64,000 nt of DNA from Lentisphaeria bacterium UBA4640 (GTDB taxonomy: Bacteria; Verrucomicrobiota; Lentisphaeria; Victivallales; UBA1829). Position 1 is the first letter of the stretch. Every line of letters begins with the position of its first letter. The position numbers were made by a program, and so were the translations under genes. Positions 57,968-64,000 of the stretch are shown piece by piece. The stretch is from positions 16,125-80,124 of the forward strand of contig DHMO01000030.1 in assembly GCA_002405835.1 (NCBI GenBank), given 5' to 3'. Under the pieces are notes generated by a model. It was not told where the DNA came from, ran no database searches, and worked only from the letters and a program-made list of their open reading frames with translations.

Positions 57968-59383
57968 ATGGAACAGTTGCCGGAATCTCTTCATTTTGTC
58001 GGTGTCGGCGGAATCGGCATGAGCGCGCTTGCGCAGATGGCGGCGGTGCTCGGATGCAAAACATCAGGCAGCGACCGCGCGCTCAATTCGCCCGAAAACA
58101 GACGCATCATCGATTCTCTCCGCGCGAAAGGTGTGCATCTCTATGCGCAGGACGGTTCCCGTTATGCCGATCTGCCGGCGCCCGCCGCACTTGTGTACTC
58201 GACCGCGATAGAGGGCGACAATCCCGACTTTCTCCGTGCACCGGAGGGGACTGCGCGCCTGCACCGCTCCGAAGCGATGCGTCTGCTCGTCGAAAAGCTC
58301 TCCGCGTCTGTTTTCGCGGTGACCGGAAGCTGCGGCAAAACGACCGTATCCGCCTGGCTTGCGGAAACTCTGGACCGTCTCGGCGCCGCGCCCGCTCTGA
58401 TTTCTGGCGGGCTCGCCAAGCATTTCATTCGCGATGAATTCGCAGGAAACTACGCTCCAGGCAACGGAAAACTCTGTGTTCTTGAAGCCGATGAAAGCGA
58501 TAAATCCCTTCTGAATTACACCGCCGACCATGCGATGATTCTGAACATTGGAACGGATCACTATTCCAAAGAGGAGCTTGCCGAAGTCTTCCGCAAGTTC
58601 CTGCGGCAGACCCGCGTCTCCGCCGTGATCGAAGACCGCGTGCTCGACGCCGTCGGGACCGATTGTGTGAAACACCTCAAAGTCGCACTCTTCAGCGCTG
58701 CACCGGATGCTCCCGCGGAACTGCACGGATACAAAGTCTTCCGTGTGACGGATTACCGCTCCGGAGACGGAAAAGTGACTGCGAAGATCGACGGACGGGA
58801 AGTTCATCTTCCGGTACCCGGTCTGCACAATGCGGCGAATGCGGCGGCAGTGCTTGCGGGACTTTCGCTCCTGGGATTTGATCCGGATGCCGTGCTCTCC
58901 GCAATTGAACGCTTCTCCGGAGTCTGGCGGAGATTCGATTTTGCCGGAAGGACACGGGGCGGCGCGGCGGTTTACGACGACTACGCACACAACGTCGAAA
59001 AGATCTGCTCGTGCATTGAAGCCGCGCATGAAGTCTGCACCGGCCGCACGGTTTTCCTCTTTCAGCCGCACGGATACGGTCCGTTCGGTTTCATGCGTCC
59101 GGAACTGCTTCCCGCGCTCGAAAAAGTGCTGAGGAAAGACGACGTTTTCGCATTTCTGCCTGTCTACTATGCAGGTGGGACTACCTCGTTCCGTCCGAAA
59201 GCGGAGGAGGTTGCCGCGGAATACGATGCATATCATCCGGGCGGACGCTACCGCTTTTTCGCGACACGCGCGGAGGCGGCGGAGTTTCTGCGTACACTCG
59301 GCGCCGCGGATGCAGCGGTTGTGATGGGTGCGCGCGACAATTCGCTTTCGGACTGGGCGGAAGAACTTGCCGGAACCATTTGA
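57968..59383 (+). CDS. murC: UDP-N-acetylmuramate:L-alanine ligase-like protein
   Basis: The 471-residue Mur ligase has the N-terminal Rossmann motif HFVGVGGIGMSALA, the P-loop VTGSCGKTT near residues 118-126, the central LEADESDKS, and C-terminal YDDYAHN and FQPHGYGPFGFM. It adds L-Ala to UDP-MurNAc or, as a Mpl-type enzyme, a recycled peptide; sequence alone leaves this open. The terminal ARDNSLSDWAEELA replaces the usual G-A-G-(N/D)-I loop, which slightly favours a variant role. AAGGATAATCG precedes the ATG. Confidence 0.82.
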   Translation: MEQLPESLHFVGVGGIGMSALAQMAAVLGCKTSGSDRALNSPENRRIIDSLRAKGVHLYAQDGSRYADLPAPAALVYSTAIEGDNPDFLRAPEGTARLHRSEAMRLLVEKLSASVFAVTGSCGKTTVSAWLAETLDRLGAAPALISGGLAKHFIRDEFAGNYAPGNGKLCVLEADESDKSLLNYTADHAMILNIGTDHYSKEELAEVFRKFLRQTRVSAVIEDRVLDAVGTDCVKHLKVALFSAAPDAPAELHGYKVFRVTDYRSGDGKVTAKIDGREVHLPVPGLHNAANAAAVLAGLSLLGFDPDAVLSAIERFSGVWRRFDFAGRTRGGAAVYDDYAHNVEKICSCIEAAHEVCTGRTVFLFQPHGYGPFGFMRPELLPALEKVLRKDDVFAFLPVYYAGGTTSFRPKAEEVAAEYDAYHPGGRYRFFATRAEAAEFLRTLGAADAAVVMGARDNSLSDWAEELAGTI

Positions 59384-59399
59384 ACAAAAGGAGTTTTCC

Positions 59400-60185
59400 A
59401 TGAAAAAATTTTTTGCGGCCCTTCTCTCGATTCTCTCCCTCGCAGCATTCAGTGAGGACAGTGTCATTTGCACGCTTGACGGACGCTCATTCAAAGTGGA
59501 GTCGCTCGCCGCTCTTCCAGATTCTTCCCTGGAGTACACACTTCCCGGCTCGAAAGTGCGGACGAAGATTGCGCACGGACAGTATCTTTATGCGCGGATT
59601 CCGAAACCCGCCGAGATTGAAAAGGCGGATGCTTTCCTGAAGAACGGTTCGTTTGCGCAGGCGGCGGCTTCGTACAAACTTGCGTATGACAAATACAAAC
59701 TGCTCGGCTGGGATCTCTACTGCATCGGACATGAATCGGAGGCGCTTGCAGGGCTGGGCGAGAAGCAGGCGGCGCTGAAAAAACTGGAACCGATGAAAAA
59801 TTTCGAACTGCATGACCGGACACGGGAACCGCATCTGAACTATGTTCAGCGTCTCCGCGCGAGTCTTTGTGTTGAGCTCGGCAAGTACAAGGAGGCGGAG
59901 CCCGTTCTCAACAGCATGGCGGCGGGAACCGACGCTTCCAACGCCGCGTTTGCGTTCATCCGCAAAGGTGATATTCTGCGCCGCAACGGTAAACTCCGGG
60001 AGGCTTCACAGATGTATCTCCAGGCGTCACTGCTCTTCCCTGACGTCCCTGAGCGTCCGGAAGCGCTTGCGCATCTGTATACCGTCCTCAAGACACTGAA
60101 GGATTCCAATGCTGAGAAGTTTGCCGGAATCCTGCGTTCCGAATATCCGGAGAATCCGTGGACAAAGCGCATAGAGAAAAAATAA
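59400..60185 (+). CDS. Secreted TPR-like repeat protein, unknown
   Basis: The 261-residue protein starts at ATG 59400 after AAGGAG with a signal peptide (about 1-19). An N-terminal SH3-like or beta part (CTLDGRSFKVESLAAL) precedes about three helical repeats with alternating A-x-x-x-Y and L-G pattern (KADAFLKNGSFAQAAASYKLAYDKYK, then CIGHESEALAGLGEKQAALKKL). It is a periplasmic scaffold-like protein. I do not recognise the family. A strong terminator ends the lpxH-murC-TPR gene run. Confidence 0.7.
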   Translation: MKKFFAALLSILSLAAFSEDSVICTLDGRSFKVESLAALPDSSLEYTLPGSKVRTKIAHGQYLYARIPKPAEIEKADAFLKNGSFAQAAASYKLAYDKYKLLGWDLYCIGHESEALAGLGEKQAALKKLEPMKNFELHDRTREPHLNYVQRLRASLCVELGKYKEAEPVLNSMAAGTDASNAAFAFIRKGDILRRNGKLREASQMYLQASLLFPDVPERPEALAHLYTVLKTLKDSNAEKFAGILRSEYPENPWTKRIEKK

Positions 60186-60208
60186 GAGATTCCGCTGTTT
60201 TTGAACGC

Positions 60209-60245
60209 ATCCGGTCTTTCATTTGCCGAAAGACCGGATTTTTTT
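60209..60245 (+). terminator. Intrinsic terminator
   Basis: ATCCGGTCTTTC and GAAAGACCGGAT form a perfect 12-bp stem with a 7-base loop and a T-run, 23 bases after the TPR-like gene. Confidence 0.9.
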
Positions 60246-60255
60246 ACTTTTGCCC

Positions 60256-60283
60256 TTGAATTTTATTATTGAAGAGATATATT
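60256..60283 (+). promoter_or_regulatory. Promoter of the IclR gene
   Basis: TTGAAT, 16-base spacer, TATATT; the palindrome at 60304-60320 lies just downstream. Confidence 0.5.
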
Positions 60284-60303
60284 TTATTATAAAGCAAAAT
60301 AAG

Positions 60304-60320
60304 TTTCATTAATAATGAAA
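60304..60320. promoter_or_regulatory. Candidate IclR operator
   Basis: TTTCATTAATAATGAAA is a perfect 17-base palindrome between the promoter and the IclR start, of the A/T-rich kind bound by IclR regulators. Confidence 0.6.
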
Positions 60321-60334
60321 GTCTGGAGGTTTCA

Positions 60335-61078
60335 ATGGTTCAGACAATTGAGCGCTGTGACCGTATTCTGCGGATAGCCGCGCAGTCGGAAGAGGGAATG
60401 AAGCTGGCCGACGCGGCGGAGCAGACCGGGCTGAAGTACACGACTGTCTACAATCTCGTCGCGAGTCTGGTTCAGTGCGGGATGCTGGAAAAGCGGAACG
60501 GCCTGTATTATCCGGGTTCCGCATTGGGCGAACTGAATGCTCTGCGGCGCGAACATCTGTATCTGGAGCATGTGCGGGCGGAGATTATCCGTCTGAGCAG
60601 GTTTTCGAAGCCGCATTCATTTGTTTATTCGGTGTCGCGCGGAACGCAGATTCATGCGCTGCTGTGGAAAGAGATTGCGGAGACGGAACCGCGGCGTGTG
60701 CTTCAGTTTCTGCCGCCGCTGAATTCGGTTGCCGGACTCGTCATGCTGGCGTTTCTGCCGCCGCGCGAAGCGAAAATCATGCTGAATGCGCACATGGAAG
60801 ACCGCTTTTTCAAAAACGAATGGAACGGTTCGGAGGAGAAGCTGATGACCTGTGTGACACAGGTTCGCGAAAACGGATTTTCAAAGCTTCCGTTTGAAGC
60901 TCCGGGAACGCAGCGGATCGCGGTTCCGGTTTTCGGTGACGGAAAGTTTCTCGGTGCGCTCACGTGGACGCGCCGTTCAGACGATTACAGCGAGCGGGAG
61001 GCGATGATTCCGCATCTGCTTTCGCTCCGGGATATTCAAACGGAAAACAACCTGTCTGAAGCAGAGTTTCAGGCGTAA
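60335..61078 (+). CDS. IclR-family transcriptional regulator
   Basis: The 247-residue protein has an N-terminal winged helix (MVQTIERCDRILRIAAQSEEG, helix KLADAAEQTGLKYTTVYNLVASL) and an IclR effector domain with IRLSRFSKPHSFVYS and PLNSVAGLVMLAFLPP. Its gene stands directly before the FAD oxidoreductase gene (16 bases), which it probably controls together with itself through the palindrome upstream. GGAGGT sets the start at 60335. Confidence 0.88.
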   Translation: MVQTIERCDRILRIAAQSEEGMKLADAAEQTGLKYTTVYNLVASLVQCGMLEKRNGLYYPGSALGELNALRREHLYLEHVRAEIIRLSRFSKPHSFVYSVSRGTQIHALLWKEIAETEPRRVLQFLPPLNSVAGLVMLAFLPPREAKIMLNAHMEDRFFKNEWNGSEEKLMTCVTQVRENGFSKLPFEAPGTQRIAVPVFGDGKFLGALTWTRRSDDYSEREAMIPHLLSLRDIQTENNLSEAEFQA

Positions 61079-61094
61079 AGTAAGGAATAGAATC

Positions 61095-62339
61095 ATGGAT
61101 TTCAAGGTGAACTGTGACGTCGCCGTGATCGGCGGCGGAATCGCGGGAGTCGCCGCCGCCGTGCAGGCTGCGCGCTCCGGAAAGAAAACGATCCTCGTCG
61201 AAAAGACCATTCTTCTGGGCGGACTTGCCACGAGCGGTCTGGTTTACATCTACCTGCCGCTGTGCGACGGATTCGGGCACCAGGTGACGTTCGGGCTCAG
61301 CGAGGAGCTGCTCCGGGCGAGCATCAAATACGGTCCGGGCAAAATCCCCGCGAACTGGCGCGGCGAAAAGAACGCGGATGAGCGCAAACGCTTCCGCACG
61401 GTATTTTCACCTGCCGCATTCATGCTCGCGCTCGATGAAGCGGTCCGCGATGCCGGAGTCGACGTCTGGTTCGATACGCGCGTCTGCGATGCCGTTGTCG
61501 AAAACGGACGCGTTGCCGCCGCCGTGGTTGAGAACGAAAGCGGACGCGGCGAGATTCGCGCGAAACAGTTTATCGACGCCAGCGGCAGCTGCATTCTTGC
61601 GCGCCGCGCCGGGGTGCCGTGTCTGAGCGAAGGCAATTTCTATTCTCTGTGGGCGCTGGAGTACCGCAAGGGTGCAAATGCGCAGGAGGATGCGGACAAC
61701 CTTACCGAGAGCGTGATCATGCATTTCGACGGCGCGTGGGCGGATGGCAGCAGCGCTGTTTCCGATGAGAATCTTGCAAAATGCGGTTTCACACGCGAAA
61801 CGCTCAAGACGAAACTCGTGCACGAAGCGTCGGGCAAGGCGATCTCCGATTATGTGCTTGCGACGCGTCATTTCCTGCTGGAGTATTACAAGGATCTTTA
61901 CGCATCGGGCAAATACGACCGCAATTCATGCTACGCGCTGAAGGTTCCTGTCATGCCGCAGCTCCGCAAGATTGCATGCATCGAGGGCGCATACGTCCTG
62001 AAGGACAACGAACATGCAACGCATTTTGATGATTCGGTCGGACTCCTTGCCGACTGGCGCAAATCGGGTTATGTGTGGGAGATTCCGTACCGGACGCTGT
62101 TCCCCGCGAACGGGCTTGGCGGACTTCTTGCCGCCGGACGCTGCAGTTCCGCAAGCGGAGACGCATGGGAAGTGACGCGTGTGATTCCCTCCGCCGCGAT
62201 GACGGGTCAGGTTGCCGGTCTTGCCGCCTCGCTTGCAATCGATGCGGGAAAAGAGCCCGGCGAAATCTCCGTTTCAAGTTTGCAGGATGAGTTGCGGAAA
62301 CTTGGTTTTGCAATTCACTTTGCGGATATCGGACTGTAA
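61095..62339 (+). CDS. FAD-dependent oxidoreductase
   Basis: The 414-residue protein opens with the Rossmann fingerprint VAVIGGGIAGVAAAVQAARSG and EK, and the typical FAD_oxidored-family phrase LLGGLATSGLV. The middle has ASGSCILARRAGVP (second FAD contact) and the end NGLGGLLAAGRCSSASGDAWEVTRVIPSAAMTGQVAG. Members oxidise sugar or organic acid substrates in PVC and Bacteroidota clusters. Expression probably follows the IclR regulator upstream. Confidence 0.85.
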   Translation: MDFKVNCDVAVIGGGIAGVAAAVQAARSGKKTILVEKTILLGGLATSGLVYIYLPLCDGFGHQVTFGLSEELLRASIKYGPGKIPANWRGEKNADERKRFRTVFSPAAFMLALDEAVRDAGVDVWFDTRVCDAVVENGRVAAAVVENESGRGEIRAKQFIDASGSCILARRAGVPCLSEGNFYSLWALEYRKGANAQEDADNLTESVIMHFDGAWADGSSAVSDENLAKCGFTRETLKTKLVHEASGKAISDYVLATRHFLLEYYKDLYASGKYDRNSCYALKVPVMPQLRKIACIEGAYVLKDNEHATHFDDSVGLLADWRKSGYVWEIPYRTLFPANGLGGLLAAGRCSSASGDAWEVTRVIPSAAMTGQVAGLAASLAIDAGKEPGEISVSSLQDELRKLGFAIHFADIGL

Positions 62340-62399
62340 GAATCCGGCGGAGAGACGGGGCGCTGCGGGTGTTCTGCAAAGAACCCGGCGGCGCCTCGT

Positions 62400-62813
62400 T
62401 CACTTTTCGAGCGGAACATCCAACACGAGTTCCCGGGAACCGACAATGTACAGCGGCTTTGAAGTCAGATCGGCATATGAAACGGCGCCTCCTCCGGCTT
62501 CCAGCCGGGCTTTTCCGCCCGCGGCGTCGTAGACAGCGTAAATCGAACCGTCGGAGGTCAGCGGAATGCGTTCCGCCTTCGCATCGGTCCAGAGCATCCA
62601 CACCCGTTCCGTGGCGGAATGCTGCCAGTAACAGAGATGAATGGTCTCAATCTGCCGCGCGGAAATTTTTCCCGTCGGAGAGATTTTTTCGAAAAACGCC
62701 TGTTCCTCCGTACTCGCTGAAGGGAGCGCGGAACGGTTCAGTTCCGTATAGACCGGACCCGATGCGCAGCCGGTCAGAAGAAACACGGGAAGCAGAAACA
62801 GAAAATACTTCAT
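62400..62813 (-). CDS. Small lipoprotein of unknown function
   Basis: The 137-residue protein starts at ATG 62813, coupled to the membrane gene upstream (overlap of four bases). It has a lipoprotein signal with lipobox TGCA (Cys near 15) and a small alpha/beta domain. It contains CYWQHSATERVWMLWTDAKAERIPL and ends in a beta segment. The long upstream extension is not coding. It is the last gene of a small operon with the DUF4886-type protein and the membrane protein. Confidence 0.7.
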   Translation of the reverse strand: MKYFLFLLPVFLLTGCASGPVYTELNRSALPSASTEEQAFFEKISPTGKISARQIETIHLCYWQHSATERVWMLWTDAKAERIPLTSDGSIYAVYDAAGGKARLEAGGGAVSYADLTSKPLYIVGSRELVLDVPLEK

Positions 62814-63106
62814 ATTGCACCTCCGAATGAAGCGATTATCAGTGAAATCAGAATAAAAGCCAGCATAATTACGCCGTATCCGCGCATGCAATGCCAGAAT
62901 GCCGTACGGAAAATATTTCCTTTCCGCTCCGGCTGCGACCAGTTCATCAGACGGTGCAGAAGGAAGAGAAAGATCACAATGAATTCCGCCGAAACGATCA
63001 GGGCGGAATGCAGCGCAAACATCATTGACACGGTGAAGACAAGCGCGAAAACCGCGAACGCATCCCACAAGAGGAAGAGGGTTTTTCTGAGATTCTGATT
63101 CAGCAT
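62810..63106 (-). CDS. Small integral membrane protein, unknown
   Basis: The 98-residue protein has three predicted membrane helices (about residues 12-30, 34-52 and 74-95). The last helix runs close to the C-terminus. It overlaps the SGNH-type gene by seven bases and the lipoprotein gene by four. I do not recognise the family; its position suggests an operon role at the membrane. Confidence 0.6.
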   Translation of the reverse strand: MLNQNLRKTLFLLWDAFAVFALVFTVSMMFALHSALIVSAEFIVIFLFLLHRLMNWSQPERKGNIFRTAFWHCMRGYGVIMLAFILISLIIASFGGAI

Positions 63107-64000
63107 TTTTCCTGCTCGAATTCATCGACCGCTTTCTGCGCAATCTCCCGCAGAAACGCGGCGTCGCTGTTGCCGATCATATCGGGAACGAAAGTGACGT
63201 CCGATGCGGGACGTCCGTAGAGCATGGCGAACCAGACGCATGCCTGAAGGTACTGTCCGCGCGCATTCAGGTGAATCGTATCGCGCCGGAGTTCCATTTC
63301 ACCGGTTTCCGCGTTTTTCGCCCACCAGATGTTGCCGACGAATTCAGAAGCCTGGGGCGGAAGATCCGGCCAGCGGAGGGTATGCATCAGCTCCGGGTCG
63401 TAATTCGGGAACGGATCCTTCTGTGATTTGCGGGCGAGCTGAACCGCATATCCGGTCGGAATGATGCGGCAGTTGAGTTCGCGCGCCAGCTTGCGGTATG
63501 CGTCGGTGAGCGCATCGTACATTCCGGTCTGGTCGATGTGATACACACCCGGCTGAACTGTGATGCCGCGCTTTCTGCAGCTTTCGCTGAACCATTCGCT
63601 GATTTCCCAGACTCCGCCGGGACAGATGCGCGGATCATCGGCGCGGTACGCCCATGTCTGCTGGATGATGACTTCCGCCTGCGGAGCATGTTTTTTCACA
63701 TAATCGTAAATATATCCCGCGAACGGCTGCATGGTTTCCGCGCGCCAGCTGAAGTGGCTTGCCTGCTGAATCGTAACGACATCCCACGGTTCGCGCGCCA
63801 GAATCTCGCGCATCTTCGCCGTGTAATTCTGGTACATCCGGTATACGCGGTCTCTTTCCTCGTTCGAGATGTATTCCCAGTGACGGTGCAGTTCGCATCC
63901 GCCGTGGTTCGCGCGCTCAAAATGGAGTTCGCATCCGGCGGATTCCACGACCTGTTGCCAGAAAACCGAAAGGCTGTCTGTAAAACTGTTTCCGATGGTA
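63100..64000 (-). CDS. SGNH-like hydrolase, DUF4886 type (partial, cut by window end)
   Basis: The reading frame continues past the nominal start at 63948 to the edge of the window; the added residues read IGNSFTDSLSVFWQQVV. That GNSF block is the nucleophile region of DUF4886/SGNH proteins. The C-terminal DTIHLNARGQYLQACVWF gives the D-x-x-H block V. WDVVTIQQASHFSW and IIQQTWAYR are typical inside phrases. Such proteins are predicted to be secreted esterases; the signal peptide would lie outside the window. Only the 300 residues up to the stop are visible. Confidence 0.8.
   Translation of the reverse strand, partial: TIGNSFTDSLSVFWQQVVESAGCELHFERANHGGCELHRHWEYISNEERDRVYRMYQNYTAKMREILAREPWDVVTIQQASHFSWRAETMQPFAGYIYDYVKKHAPQAEVIIQQTWAYRADDPRICPGGVWEISEWFSESCRKRGITVQPGVYHIDQTGMYDALTDAYRKLARELNCRIIPTGYAVQLARKSQKDPFPNYDPELMHTLRWPDLPPQASEFVGNIWWAKNAETGEMELRRDTIHLNARGQYLQACVWFAMLYGRPASDVTFVPDMIGNSDAAFLREIAQKAVDEFEQEKC

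Noticed and set aside
1..64000. CRISPR arrays, insertion sequences or prophage
   Set aside because: I saw no regularly spaced repeats, no transposase-like frame and no terminal inverted repeats or phage structural genes.

Overview
The window reads as a piece of a Gram-negative PVC-group chromosome, most like Lentisphaerota/Victivallales. This is an inference from content: three secreted pseudopilins with the F-T-L-x-E-L-L prepilin signature, LPS genes (lpxK, lpxH), LacI-controlled polysaccharide-degrading clusters, a stand-alone rpoN, an SPFH/flotillin protein and a large alpha-2-macroglobulin. No phage, insertion sequence or CRISPR array is visible. The DNA is GC-rich, with more than fifty copies of a short dispersed motif (TGACGGA) and signs of gene decay at two places.

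Layout. 1-2255: end of a small redox/detoxification cluster (carboxymuconolactone decarboxylase-cupin fusion, antibiotic-biosynthesis-type monooxygenase, a decayed Tat-signal gene) and a lipoprotein. 2270-6553: a bifunctional glycogen debranching enzyme. 6629-12331 and 14687-19688 (both minus strand): two cassettes with the same order, LacI regulator, pseudopilin, large secreted glycoside hydrolase-like protein, smaller secreted carbohydrate-binding-type protein. Between and after them are housekeeping genes: membrane zinc peptidase, PSP1/RicT-like protein, holA, M42 aminopeptidase, prfB, a HAD phosphatase, lpxK, tRNA-Pro(GGG) and ldhA. 26.9-34.8 kb holds a flavin reductase, a 1900-residue alpha-2-macroglobulin without the thioester motif and a flotillin. 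35-38.9 kb holds a third pseudopilin, a charged membrane-anchored protein, a J-domain protein and a processive glycosyltransferase.

38.9-39.5 kb is an AT-rich gap with DnaA-box-like sites and a long direct repeat, directly before dnaN-recF. Gene orientation diverges here, and the plus strand changes from C-rich (left) to G-rich (right), so I propose it as the replication origin.

42.3-45.5 kb is a lipoprotein-znuA-znuC-znuB zinc uptake operon. 45.5-46.7 kb is a TetR-GNAT operon with two clear operators. 46.7-50.8 kb is a three-gene operon of a YycJ/WalJ-type metallo-hydrolase, a Ser/Thr pseudokinase with a zinc ribbon, and a membrane histidine pseudokinase with an intact-looking receiver domain. 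I regard this as the most likely undescribed signalling module in the window. 50.9-64 kb carries rpoN, a GT-C type membrane protein, an acetyl-xylan-esterase-like protein, an orphan beta-class DNA methyltransferase, lpxH, a murC-like ligase, a periplasmic repeat protein, an IclR regulator with its palindrome and a FAD oxidoreductase. The last feature is a small minus-strand operon ending in an SGNH/DUF4886-type protein cut by the window edge.
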